Positions 7,550-15,930 are shown, counted from the stretch's first letter. The stretch is 34,039 nucleotides of DNA from Streptomyces sp. SID14478 (GCF_010548525.1 NZ_JAAGMG010000473.1:1-34039); one strand, 5' to 3'. Program-made: numbers and translations. Notes: generated by a model not told the origin, from the letters alone.

Positions 7550-8756
7550 TCGGGAACCGCGCGCTCCGGCCCGCCGACCGCTGCCGCGGCGCGCGCCGCT
7601 CGAACGCCACGTCGCGGGCGGTGTCCAGCGCGGTGGCCACGGCGCCCATCAGCACCGAGTCCTCCGCGAGGGCGCTCGCCACGACCTTGGGGCGCAAGGG
7701 AGTCAGGGAACGCAGCGTGCGGCGCACGGTGCGCAGCAGCAGATCGGCGCTGTGGCCGACGCCGCCGCCGAGCGCCACCAGGTCGGGGTCGAGGACCGCG
7801 GCGACCGCGGCGACCGTGTGGGCCACCCGCTCGCCCTCCAGCTGGACCGCCTCGACCGCGGCCGGATGCCCTTCGCGCGCGGCGTCGAACACTTCCTTCG
7901 CGGTGAGCGGGCCTGCCATGCCGCGCGCACGGGCGGCCGCGACCACCGCGTCCCCGGAGACGGCGTCCTCCAGGGTGTCCGTGCGGTGGCGGCCCGGCCA
8001 CGGCAGGAAACCGATCTCGCCCGCGCCGCCGTTGGCCCCGGTGAACAGCCGGCCCGCGCTGACCACGCCCATGCCGAGACCGGTGCCGATCATGACGTAG
8101 ACGAAGAGCCTGCTGCCCGCCCCGACGCCGAAGGCGTACTCGCCGAGCGCGGCCAGGTTGGCGTCGTTGTGCACGGCGAGGGGGACGCCGAGCCGCTCGC
8201 GCATCCGGTCGAACAATCCGGCCCTGCCCCAGCCCGGAAGGTGCTGGGCGTAGCGCACGCGGCGGCGCCGTTCGTCGTACACGCCGGGTGTGCCGACGAC
8301 GGCCTGGGCGATCCGCTCCCGGGCCACCCCCGATCCGTCGATGAGTCGGTCGGCGGCGCGGATCACCAGGTCGGCCAGGGCGCCGGCGGTGCGGGCCTGG
8401 TTGCGGACCTCCAGCCGGGCCACCAGCGTGCCGTCGAGATCGGCGAGGGCCACCCGCAGCCAGGTCGCCCCGATGTCGATGCCGAGTGCGTATCCGGCCG
8501 TCGGGTCGGGGGCGTAGAGGACGGACGCGCGGCCCCGCTCGGGGGTGTGGGTGCCGGCCTCACGCACGAGGCCCGCCCGTTCGAGGGCGGCCAGGGCACT
8601 GGAGACGGTCGGTTTGGACAGGCCGGTGACCCGGGCCAGTGAGGCCCGGGACGCCGGGCCGTCCGCGCGCAGCCGGTCGAGCAGCAGCCGCTCGTTGTTG
8701 CTGCGCTGCCGCCGCGCGTTCATGGGCTGATCCACACCCTCGTCGCCGCTGATCAT
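7500..8756 (-). CDS. ROK-family transcriptional regulator
   Basis: About 418 residues. An N-terminal winged helix (about 18-68; SRASLARVTGLSKPTVSSAL) is joined to a ROK kinase-like domain. The phosphate-1 motif IDIGAT is at about 93-98, and the catalytic-loop motif VHNDANLAALGE and the motif GTGLGMGV are present. The usual zinc site CxCGxxGCxE after GEIGF is missing: the sequence goes straight to LEDAVSG. I chose ATG 8756 because GAGG lies 8 bases upstream; ATG 8774 is possible but has poorer spacing. The C-terminal tail of about 30 residues is Arg/Pro-rich and overlaps the convergent small ORF by 50 bases. The gene is divergent from an APC permease, its probable target. The ligand is unknown, usually a sugar or sugar phosphate in this family. 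Confidence 0.88.
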   Translation of the reverse strand: MISGDEGVDQPMNARRQRSNNERLLLDRLRADGPASRASLARVTGLSKPTVSSALAALERAGLVREAGTHTPERGRASVLYAPDPTAGYALGIDIGATWLRVALADLDGTLVARLEVRNQARTAGALADLVIRAADRLIDGSGVARERIAQAVVGTPGVYDERRRRVRYAQHLPGWGRAGLFDRMRERLGVPLAVHNDANLAALGEYAFGVGAGSRLFVYVMIGTGLGMGVVSAGRLFTGANGGAGEIGFLPWPGRHRTDTLEDAVSGDAVVAAARARGMAGPLTAKEVFDAAREGHPAAVEAVQLEGERVAHTVAAVAAVLDPDLVALGGGVGHSADLLLRTVRRTLRSLTPLRPKVVASALAEDSVLMGAVATALDTARDVAFERRAPRQRSAGRSARFPTTPAERRGVRAGRPGE

Positions 8757-8801
8757 CGCAACATCCTCGCGCATCGTCCGTCATGGGCTCCTGACGGACC
8801 C

Positions 8802-8830
8802 TTGACGTTGCTAGTAAAGCTACTTAACTT
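8802..8830 (+). promoter_or_regulatory. Predicted promoter of the APC permease with an embedded palindrome
   Basis: TTGACG (8802-8807), a 17-bp spacer and TAACTT (8825-8830) fit a vegetative Streptomyces promoter reading toward the permease. AGTAAAGCTACTTAACT (8813-8829) is an imperfect palindrome (6 of 8 arm bases pair) covering the spacer and most of the -10 box. It is the AT-richest spot between the ROK gene and the permease. A repressor bound here would block the promoter, and the neighbouring ROK regulator is the obvious candidate. This is inference from position and symmetry. Confidence 0.5.
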
Positions 8831-8908
8831 AATCACGCCCAGCGCCGCGGCGACTCCCCCGGACTCGCTCGTCGCCCGTTCCTTCGTCACCAGGCCGGGG
8901 AGGCCCTC

Positions 8909-10354
8909 GTGTCCACGACCCCACCCGCGTCCGGCGGTTTGGTACGCCGCATCGGACTCTTCCAGGCCACCGCCATCAACATGAGCCAGATGTGCGGCAT
9001 CGGACCGTTCGTCACCATCCCGCTGATGGTGACCGCTTTCGGCGGCCCGCAGGCCGTCATCGGCTTCCTCGCCGGCGCGGTCCTGGCACTGGCCGACGGC
9101 CTCATATGGGCGGAGCTCGGCGCTGCCATGCCCGGCTCCGGCGGCAGTTACGTCTATCTGCGACGGGCCTTCAAGCACCGCACCGGGCGCCTCACGCCGT
9201 TCCTGTTCGTGTGGACGGCGATGCTGTTCATCCCGCTCATCATGTCCACCGGCGTCGTCGGGTTCGTGCAGTACCTCGGCTATCTGGCGCCGGGGCTCGG
9301 CCGGACGTCCGGCGACCTGATCGGCCTGGGCGTCATCGCCGTCGTCGTCCTGCTGCTCTGGCGCGGCATCGAGCACATCGCCCGGATCACCGTCGTGATG
9401 TGGACGGTGATGATCGCCTCGGTCGTCCTCGTGATCGCCGCCGCTCTCGGCCACTTCAGCCCGGGCCGCGCCTTCACCTACCCCGCGCACGCCTTCGACC
9501 TGACAAGCAATCACTTCTGGATCGGCTTCGCGGCGGGCCTGACCATCGGCATCTACGACTACCTCGGCTACAACACCACCGCGTACATGGGCGCCGAGAT
9601 CAAGGACCCGGGGCGCACCCTGCCCCGCTCCATCGTCTTCTCGATCCTCGGCATCATGTGCATCTACCTGCTGCTGCAGATCGGCTCGCTGGGCGTGCTC
9701 GACTGGCAGCGGATGACCGACCCCCACGACATCGCCTCCACCTCGGTCGCCTCCGCGGTACTGGAGAAGGCGTGGGGCAAGGGGCCCGCCGAGATCGTCA
9801 CGGTGCTCATCCTCATCACCGCGTTCGCCTCCGTCTTCACCGGGCTGCTCGGAGGCTCGCGGGTGCCCTACGACGCCGCGCGCGACCGGGTCTTCTTCCG
9901 CCCGTACGCCAGGCTGCACCCCCGCCACCGCTTCCCGACCGTGGGCCTCGCGACGATGGGCGTCATCACCGCGATCGGCTTCATGATCGGCCGTCACACC
10001 GACCTGCAGACCCTCATCCAACTGCTGACCACCGTGATGGTGATCGTCCAGGCGCTGGCGCAGATCGCCGCCGTCACGGTGCTGCGCAGGCGCCGCCCCA
10101 CCATGCACCGCCCCTACCGCATGTGGCTCTATCCGCTGCCGAGCGTGGTGGCGCTCGTCGGCTGGCTGGTCATCTACGGGTACGCCGACAAGAACTCCCC
10201 CGGCCGCCACCCCATCGAATGGTCCCTGGCCTGGCTCGTGCTCGGCTGCGCCGCGTTCGCCGTGTGGGCCCGCTTCGAGAAGGTCTGGCCGTTCGGTCCT
10301 CGCGAGAGCGACGACGACGAGGCCGACGCGCAGAGCGCCCCCCTCTCCGCTTAG
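8909..10354 (+). CDS. APC-superfamily permease
   Basis: This 481-residue integral membrane protein has about 12 hydrophobic segments. It starts at GTG 8909, 5 bases after GGGGAGG. N-terminal features typical of amino acid-polyamine-organocation carriers are visible: GLFQATAINMSQMCGIGPF in TM1, GGPQAVIGFLAGAVLALADGL in TM2, and AAMPGSGGSYVYLRRAF. The C-terminal tail is acidic (ESDDDEADAQ). Members import amino acids or amines with protons or by exchange. The substrate is not evident. It lies beside a ROK regulator, a family normally tied to sugars, which leaves room for an amino-sugar-related or other substrate. The DUF2809 gene follows after 10 bases and is probably co-transcribed. Confidence 0.88.
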   Translation: MSTTPPASGGLVRRIGLFQATAINMSQMCGIGPFVTIPLMVTAFGGPQAVIGFLAGAVLALADGLIWAELGAAMPGSGGSYVYLRRAFKHRTGRLTPFLFVWTAMLFIPLIMSTGVVGFVQYLGYLAPGLGRTSGDLIGLGVIAVVVLLLWRGIEHIARITVVMWTVMIASVVLVIAAALGHFSPGRAFTYPAHAFDLTSNHFWIGFAAGLTIGIYDYLGYNTTAYMGAEIKDPGRTLPRSIVFSILGIMCIYLLLQIGSLGVLDWQRMTDPHDIASTSVASAVLEKAWGKGPAEIVTVLILITAFASVFTGLLGGSRVPYDAARDRVFFRPYARLHPRHRFPTVGLATMGVITAIGFMIGRHTDLQTLIQLLTTVMVIVQALAQIAAVTVLRRRRPTMHRPYRMWLYPLPSVVALVGWLVIYGYADKNSPGRHPIEWSLAWLVLGCAAFAVWARFEKVWPFGPRESDDDEADAQSAPLSA

Positions 10355-10364
10355 GCTCCGGAAA

Positions 10365-10781
10365 ATGAACAGACGGTGGTGGGCTTTCGGGGGCGCGGCG
10401 GTGACCGTCGCGGGCGGTCTTTCCGTACGGGCGTGGAGCGGCGGGGACTTCGCGAAGTACGCGGGGGACGCCCTGTACACCGTGCTGGTGTACGCCGTGG
10501 TGGTCCTGGTCGCGCCCAGGCTGCGGCCGGGCATCGCCGCGGCCGTCGCGCTCGGCTTCAGCTGGGCCGTCGAACTGCTGCAGATCGCAGGGATCCCGGC
10601 CGTCCTGCGGCCGCTCCTCGGCTCGACCTTCAACGCACCGGACCTGTTCTGGTACGCCGTGGGGGCAGGACTGTGCCTGCTCATCGAGGTGCTCGTCGCC
10701 GTGCGAGGGCCCCGACAGCACGCTGCCCGGCCCCCGGTGGCACCGGGGGCCGGGCAGCAGGCGGCTACTCGCCGCCGTTGA
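10365..10781 (+). CDS. DUF2809 family small membrane protein
   Basis: 138 residues with about four membrane segments and the family pattern KYAGDALYTVLVY, a central hydrophobic VELLQIAG segment and FNAPDLFWYAVGAGL. It starts at ATG 10365, 10 bases after the permease stop, with CCGGA in the gap. The function of DUF2809 is unknown. The last 20 or so residues (PPVAPGAGQQAATRRR) are encoded by a perfect inverted repeat that looks like the terminator of the convergent GH87 gene. The gene overlaps that gene's 3' end by 17 bases. Confidence 0.8.
   Translation: MNRRWWAFGGAAVTVAGGLSVRAWSGGDFAKYAGDALYTVLVYAVVVLVAPRLRPGIAAAVALGFSWAVELLQIAGIPAVLRPLLGSTFNAPDLFWYAVGAGLCLLIEVLVAVRGPRQHAARPPVAPGAGQQAATRRR
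10722..10758. terminator. Strong GC-rich hairpin, likely bidirectional terminator
   Basis: A perfect 18-bp inverted repeat with a one-base centre. The left arm is at 10722-10739 and the right arm at 10741-10758; no T-run follows, as is common in Streptomyces. It sits 7 bases beyond the stop of the reverse-strand GH87 gene and inside the last codons of the forward DUF2809 gene. It can therefore end transcription of the GH87 operon and probably of the APC-DUF2809 transcript as well. Confidence 0.75.
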
Positions 10782-13713
10782 TCACGAACTGCGAGCCGGG
10801 TTCGACGAGGATGTCACCGTCGCGCGAGTCGGAGATCCGCACGTTCGTGAGCGTCGCGCTGCCGCGCGCGCCGCCCATGGCGAGGATGCCGGAGCCGTTG
10901 ACGGACTTGGAGATCGTCACGTTGCTGACCTTCACGTCCGGCATCGACCCGCCTCCCGTCTTGAACTGGATGCCGTCGTACGTCGAGTCCTGGATGTCGG
11001 TGTCGCGGATCGTGACACCGGGGATGTCGGGCCCTTGGGCGAACAGCGTGATGGCGCCGAACTCCTGGTCCTCGTTCCAGAACGCGCCGCCGGTGCGGTA
11101 GAGGCCGTTGTTCGCGATCAGCGTCTGCCCGGAGAACGGGATCGGGTCGTGGTCGGTCGCGAGCATGATGCCGGGATAGTTCATGGTGTCGTACACCAGG
11201 TTGTTCTCGATCTTGTTTCCGTACCCGCCGTAGACGGCGATGCCGTTGGCACGCCAGGGCAGTTGGACCGTGTTGTTGCGGAAGGCGTTGTCGTGGCCCA
11301 CGTCGACCGAGGTGTCCTTGACGTACTTGCTGGCCCACACCGCCAGGGCGTCGTCCCCGGTGTTGCGGAACGAGGAGTTGAAGACGGTGGAGTTGCGGGT
11401 GCCGTTGGTGAAGTTGATGCCGTCGGCGTAGGTGTTGCGGATGCGCATGCCGCTGAACTCGAGGCCGTCGCCGGGGCCCCACAGCTCGGGGATGTTGCTG
11501 TAGTCGCGGCCGACCCAGGTGCCGACGTTGGCGTGCTCGATCCACACGTTGGTGATCTTGGTGTTCTTGCCGAAGCGGCCGTTGAGGCCGACGCCGCCCT
11601 CCGCGTTGCCGTCGCCGCCGCGGATGGTGCCCGAGCCAAAGATGGCGAGGTCGGAGATCTTGGTGTTGTCGTCGATGTCGAAGCCGAAGTTGCCCTCGTG
11701 CGGATGGTTGATCCCGCCCGCGTCCTGCGGCGGGATCAGGGAGTAGAGCTGGGAGTGCCACATGCCGGCGCCCTTGATGGTGACGTCGCGGATCCCGACC
11801 TGGTTGTACTGGCCGCGGTTCTGCGGGTCGTCGGTGAGGATCTTCTTCTCCTGGCGCCACTGCCCGGCCGGGATCCACACACAGGCGATGTCGCCGTTCT
11901 GGTCGGCGGTCACGGCCTTCTGGAGCGCGTCGGCGTCGTCGATGCCGTCGTTCGGGATCGCCCCGTACTCGGTGATCGAGGTGCACTCGGCGGGCTTGCT
12001 CGCGGCCGGGGCCACCTGCTCCAGGTCGATCAGGTCGACGACGTAGTACGCGGCGTCGTCACCGGCGTCGCGCTGCAGCCGGAACGTGGTGCCCTGCGGG
12101 TAGGTCTGGGAGAGCAGGGCGTGGGTCTCGTCGAAGAGGCGGCGCGCGTCACCGCCGGGGGTGTTGGTCAGGCCCTCCGGTTGGTCTGTGTTCCCGTACA
12201 GCCAGCTGTGCTTGGAGGACAGGGTCAGCTTCTGCACGAACTTGCCGTCGGCGTACAGGCTCAGGGTCTTGTCCTGGCCGCCGCCGCCCGGGGCGTCGGG
12301 GATGGAGTTGCGTACGACGATCGAGTTGGTGGAGCTCGTCGAGGTGAACTCCACGTACTGGCCGGTGGAGTTGAGGCGTACCGACTTGCGGCCCGAGGAC
12401 TCGGTGGCGAAGTTGGTGTGCCCGAAGGTGCGCTCGGCGTCCGCCTGCAGGAGCGTGCCGTCGTAGTGCCCGTCCTCCGCCTCGTACTCGGCGTAGGGCA
12501 CGGCCGCGCCGCGGCCGACCACGATGGACCGGGCGAGGACGTTGTTGTTCTCGTTCGTCTCGTTCACGACGCCGGTGGCGTCGGCGGTCGCGGTGAGCGT
12601 GGCGCCGCCGCTGGTCGCGGTCCAGCTGCCGGTGAGGGCCACGGTGGCGCTCTCCCCCGCGGCGATCGCGGGCGCGGTGCCGTTCAGCGTCTTGCCGCCC
12701 ACGGTCAGCCGCGTGACCGAGCCGGCGGCGACCGCGCTGGTGCCGCGGTTGTGGACCTTCACCGCGAAGGTGACGTCCTTGCCGACGGCGGGGCTGGCCG
12801 GGTTCGACGTGATGTCGGTGACCTCCAGGTCGGGCCCCGGGCTCTGGCCGACCGTCAGCTTGCTGTCGGCGGTGCGGCTGTTGTTGTCGTTGTCCTGCTC
12901 GGCGACCGTGTCCTGCGGGTCGACCACCGCGGACACGGCGTAACTGCCCTGCGCCCGCTTGCCGATGGCGACGGGTACGGTCGCCGATTCGCCGGCGCCG
13001 AGCGCGCCGACCGCGGCGCTGCCCGCGACCGTGCCGCCCAGGCTGACGTCGACCGTGGTCGCGGCCGAGGCGGCCGAACCGGTGTTGCGCACGGTGGCGT
13101 CGACCGTGATGGCGTCGCTCTCGCTGGGCTGGGCCGGCTTCCACGTCAGGCCGGAGACGGTCAGGTCGGGGTTGGGCGCGGCGGTGCCGTTGACCTGGAA
13201 CTCGGCGATCTGGCCGCCGTATCCGGAGCTGTTGGAGGAGATCTTCAGCTGGACGTCGGCGTAGCGTCCGCTCACGGGGATCGTGACGGTGTTCTGGTTG
13301 GCGGAGGGGTTGAACGTGTAGTCCGCCCGCGCCTTCAGCGAGCCGAAGCCGGACGCCGACTGCTCACGTCCGAGGACCTCGATGCTCTGTGTGCGGGTCG
13401 CCCAGGCCGGGTCCGGGTTGAGCTTGAGCACGACCGAGGCGAGGTCGGCGTCGGCGCCCAGCTTCACGGTGAGCGTCGACGGGGAGCCGCCCGCTTCCCA
13501 ATAGGTGTTCGTGGCCCCGTCGTTGGCGTTCGGCGCGAAGTAGTTCTGGGTCGACGAGGACGCCTCGATCGGCTTGTTCAGGGCGAGGTTGGCGACCGCC
13601 GCTGCGGTGGGCGCCGGGGCCGCCTGGGCGGCGAGTGGCGTCAATCCGAGGGCGGTCAGTGCGGCGCCGAGCCAGACGGCCAGGACCCGTCTGCTCCGTT
13701 GTCTGCATCTCAC
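10765..13713 (-). CDS. Secreted multidomain GH87 alpha-1,3-glucanase (mutanase-like)
   Basis: 982 residues, starting at GTG 13713, 6 bases after GAGAGG. A Sec signal (about 1-31, ending AAQAAP) is followed by an F5/8-type C/CBM32-like domain (about 42-175; NLALNKPIEASSS). Two CARDB repeats follow (about 182-290 and 293-395), each with the LxVxxIxxxPxxP start and the NxNN motif. Next is a CBM35/CBM6-like domain (about 402-565; YEAEDGHYDG), then a right-handed beta-helix (about 575-982). In the helix D764 (YADGINF) and D787-D788 (NTGDDALAVW) reproduce the spacing of the three catalytic Asp of the Paenibacillus GH87 alpha-1,3-glucanase (D1045, D1068, D1069). The enzyme should cut alpha-1,3-glucan outside the cell. 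Alpha-1,3/1,4 glucan (mycodextran) is an alternative. It is the second gene of a two-gene GH87 operon. Confidence 0.88.
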   Translation of the reverse strand: MRCRQRSRRVLAVWLGAALTALGLTPLAAQAAPAPTAAAVANLALNKPIEASSSTQNYFAPNANDGATNTYWEAGGSPSTLTVKLGADADLASVVLKLNPDPAWATRTQSIEVLGREQSASGFGSLKARADYTFNPSANQNTVTIPVSGRYADVQLKISSNSSGYGGQIAEFQVNGTAAPNPDLTVSGLTWKPAQPSESDAITVDATVRNTGSAASAATTVDVSLGGTVAGSAAVGALGAGESATVPVAIGKRAQGSYAVSAVVDPQDTVAEQDNDNNSRTADSKLTVGQSPGPDLEVTDITSNPASPAVGKDVTFAVKVHNRGTSAVAAGSVTRLTVGGKTLNGTAPAIAAGESATVALTGSWTATSGGATLTATADATGVVNETNENNNVLARSIVVGRGAAVPYAEYEAEDGHYDGTLLQADAERTFGHTNFATESSGRKSVRLNSTGQYVEFTSTSSTNSIVVRNSIPDAPGGGGQDKTLSLYADGKFVQKLTLSSKHSWLYGNTDQPEGLTNTPGGDARRLFDETHALLSQTYPQGTTFRLQRDAGDDAAYYVVDLIDLEQVAPAASKPAECTSITEYGAIPNDGIDDADALQKAVTADQNGDIACVWIPAGQWRQEKKILTDDPQNRGQYNQVGIRDVTIKGAGMWHSQLYSLIPPQDAGGINHPHEGNFGFDIDDNTKISDLAIFGSGTIRGGDGNAEGGVGLNGRFGKNTKITNVWIEHANVGTWVGRDYSNIPELWGPGDGLEFSGMRIRNTYADGINFTNGTRNSTVFNSSFRNTGDDALAVWASKYVKDTSVDVGHDNAFRNNTVQLPWRANGIAVYGGYGNKIENNLVYDTMNYPGIMLATDHDPIPFSGQTLIANNGLYRTGGAFWNEDQEFGAITLFAQGPDIPGVTIRDTDIQDSTYDGIQFKTGGGSMPDVKVSNVTISKSVNGSGILAMGGARGSATLTNVRISDSRDGDILVEPGSQFVINGGE

Positions 13714-13766
13714 GGCGTTCCTCTCGAGGTACGGGATGTGCGGGTGGGTTCGGGGATCGGGACACG

Positions 13767-15542
13767 TCAGGGCTGGGGCCAGGCCGAGCAGTCGTCCCAG
13801 GTGGTGTCCCAGCCGGAGTTGCCGCCGCCGTCGGTGAGCGTGAAGGTGCCGGAGCCCGCCGGGTAGGGGCAGTTGTAGACGCCGGCCGCGCCGACGCCGG
13901 TGGCCTGTACGTTGCTGAACTTCGCCGCGCCGGGCGTCTCGGCCTGGACCACGACCGTTCCGACGCCGTCCACGGCGGAGCCGTCGACGGTGACGTTGTG
14001 GACCGCCTTGCCGCTGCCGCCGCCGGAGACGAACTCGTAGGCGCTGTACGGGCTGTCCTTGATCGTGTTGTTCGTGAGGGCTACGTCAGCCGCGATGGCA
14101 CTGTCGTACGCGTCGACGCGCAGCGCACCCATCGGATGGCCCCAGTTGGGGTTGATCGCGCCGGTGCGCACGAGGGTGTTGCCGGAGACGGTGATGGTCC
14201 CGGCGAGGGGGAAGAAGGGGTCGAGGAACTTCTGGTTGGAGACGGCGATGCCGCTGCCGAGCGCGTTCGTGTCGAGAACCAGGTTGTCCTTGACGGTGAT
14301 GTCGCGGCCGCCGTAGATCGCGATGCCGTTCGCCAGGTTGGGCTGGGAGACGGTGTTGTTCGCGAAGGTGTCGTTGCTGTTGGTGGTGTTCAGCGACCAC
14401 ATGGCGAGGGAGTCGTCGCCCTGGTTGCGCAGGAAGTTGTTGCGGACGGTGACGCCCGTGGCGGTGCCGTTGAGGTTGAGGCCGTCGGCGGTGGTGTCGA
14501 GGATGCGGTTGTCCTCGACGACGAGGTTGTCGTTGTTGCCGGTCAGCCAGAGGCCGACCTTGAGGTGCTGCACCCACATCCCGGAGACGCTGGAGTCGGG
14601 GCCGAGGGAGCCGTTGACGAAGTTGTCGGGGTTGCTGTCGACGCGTTCGGTGACCTCGCCCAGGACCGCGAAGTCCTTCAGGTGGACCTTCCCCGCCGAG
14701 GCGGACTGATTGATGAAGCGCGAGGAGTGCACGACCGAGTGCCAGTTGCCGGCGCCCTGGATCGTCACGTTCTCCACGCCGCTCAGTTCGCCGCCCAGCG
14801 TGAAGTCGCCCGGCGGGATCCACACGGTGCCGCCGCTGCTCCTGGCCGCACCGATCGCGTCGCGGAAGGCCTGCGTGGAGTCCTGCCTGCCGGTGGGGTC
14901 GGCGCCCTTGTCGACGACGGAGACCGCTCCGGCCGGTGCGGCGGCGGGGTCCGAGACCTGCTCGAAGTCGGCGACGTCGACGGTCACTTGGGTCGCCACG
15001 GCTTCCAGCTTCACCTTGTCGCCGGCCTGCAGGTTCCGGCCGAGGAGGAGACGGGCGTTGTCGAAGAAGTGGTGTGTCTTGGCACCGGCGATCCAGGCAG
15101 TGTCCACGTAGCTGTACTTGGAGGTGACGGCGAGGGACGCGTCGAGCTTGGTGCCGTTGACGTAGACGGCGAGGGAACCGCTCTGTCCGTCGGGCACGTT
15201 GGCGGCGACGTTCACGGCGTCGGCCGCCCGGTCCAGGGTGAACTCGACGCTCTGGCCCGCGTCCAGGCGTACGGCCTGTCTGCCCGAGGCCTCGGACGCG
15301 AGGGTGCCCTGGGTGTGGTCGGGGCCGATCCGCCGGCCGGTGGTGGTGGTGGCCGACTCCGCCTCGACGGAGGTGAAGGGGAGGGCTGCTCCTGCGGCGG
15401 CGGCCTCGGATTCCGGGGCCGGTCGCGCGGAGGTGGGGCCCGCGACGCCGACGACGGTACCCACGAGGGCTACGGCCAGGGCGAGGGCGTACGCACCGTG
15501 GCGCACGCTCATGGATGACGTGCGCATGACACTCCGAGACAT
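13767..15542 (-). CDS. Secreted GH87 alpha-1,3-glucanase, shorter paralogue
   Basis: About 591 residues. I took ATG 15542, with AGGAAGG 11 bases upstream; ATG 15527 with GGAG 4 bases upstream is an alternative. A Sec signal spans about 1-45 (ALALAVALVGTVVGVAG, cleavage near TSARPAP). A CBM35/CBM6-like module (about 55-200; FTSVEAESATTTTGRR) leads into a beta-helix (about 210-591) beginning with the pectate-lyase-like motif VVDKGADPTGRQDSTQAF. D353 (TADGLNL) and D376-D377 (NQGDDSLAMW) match the GH87 acidic triad and its spacing exactly. Compared with its neighbour it lacks the CBM32 and CARDB modules, so the two probably differ in binding to insoluble substrate. It ends 53 bp before the larger GH87 gene and is the first gene of the pair. 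Confidence 0.85.
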   Translation of the reverse strand: MSRSVMRTSSMSVRHGAYALALAVALVGTVVGVAGPTSARPAPESEAAAAGAALPFTSVEAESATTTTGRRIGPDHTQGTLASEASGRQAVRLDAGQSVEFTLDRAADAVNVAANVPDGQSGSLAVYVNGTKLDASLAVTSKYSYVDTAWIAGAKTHHFFDNARLLLGRNLQAGDKVKLEAVATQVTVDVADFEQVSDPAAAPAGAVSVVDKGADPTGRQDSTQAFRDAIGAARSSGGTVWIPPGDFTLGGELSGVENVTIQGAGNWHSVVHSSRFINQSASAGKVHLKDFAVLGEVTERVDSNPDNFVNGSLGPDSSVSGMWVQHLKVGLWLTGNNDNLVVEDNRILDTTADGLNLNGTATGVTVRNNFLRNQGDDSLAMWSLNTTNSNDTFANNTVSQPNLANGIAIYGGRDITVKDNLVLDTNALGSGIAVSNQKFLDPFFPLAGTITVSGNTLVRTGAINPNWGHPMGALRVDAYDSAIAADVALTNNTIKDSPYSAYEFVSGGGSGKAVHNVTVDGSAVDGVGTVVVQAETPGAAKFSNVQATGVGAAGVYNCPYPAGSGTFTLTDGGGNSGWDTTWDDCSAWPQP

Positions 15543-15930
15543 GGGAGGGTGCGCCTTCCTGGTGGGGGTCAGGGGCGGCCCACTCAAGCATCACCGCCAG
15601 ATGAACACAAGATGTCGCGCAGCAACTGCAATTAATTGACAAGCTTGCGTAATAAAGCATCGACACCAAGGCCTGAATCTCCCGGGCCGCAGGCGCCACT
15701 CCGTCGCCGTACACGACAACGACCGGACGGAATGCCTCCGTTGGCGCAGGACACGCCTGGCTTGCGAGTGCACAGACATCCCCGAGTGCGACGAGTCGCC
15801 CGTCGAATGCGTCGTGACACAGTCGTAATCTTGCAAAGGTGCATCGATATCTTGCGTACTTCTGTTCGTCGTCCTAATGTGACGCTCCGAATCAGGGCAG
15901 TGCCTGGGCATCACCCCTAGAGGAGCCGTA
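15543..15930. other. Divergent intergenic control region of the GH87 pair and the ABC transporter operon
   Basis: This 388-bp region has no convincing gene and is the longest non-coding gap in the window. The left part (15600-15660) is unusually AT-rich and holds two adjacent perfect palindromes, CAATTAATTG (15629-15638) and CAAGCTTG (15640-15647). A reverse-strand ATCTTGT lies at 15607-15613. This part faces the GH87 genes, but I could not fix a clear -35/-10 pair there. The right part holds the direct repeats and promoter listed separately. The middle (15665-15825) shows no clear signal. Confidence 0.7.
15828..15880 (+). promoter_or_regulatory. Promoter of the sugar ABC operon with two ATCTTGC direct repeats
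   Basis: ATCTTGC occurs at 15828-15834 and again at 15849-15855, exactly 21 bp apart (two helical turns on the same face). The second copy overlaps a -35 box TTGCGT (15852-15857), followed by a 17-bp spacer and -10 TAATGT (15875-15880). The first copy continues into TTGCAA, a 6-bp palindrome. Such CTTGC-type direct repeats recall those described at MalR/Reg1-controlled maltose and amylase promoters of Streptomyces. The LacI-family protein encoded at 21062-22090 is the likely binder here; this is inference. Confidence 0.55.

Noticed and set aside
8753..10684. Reverse-strand 643-codon frame across the APC permease
   Set aside because: Asp/Glu/Gly/His-rich translation is the antisense image of a membrane protein; the forward strand has the expected transmembrane pattern.
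11035..13866. Long forward open frame opposite the larger GH87 gene
   Set aside because: Repetitive Gly/Val/Arg/Asp composition typical of an antisense shadow.
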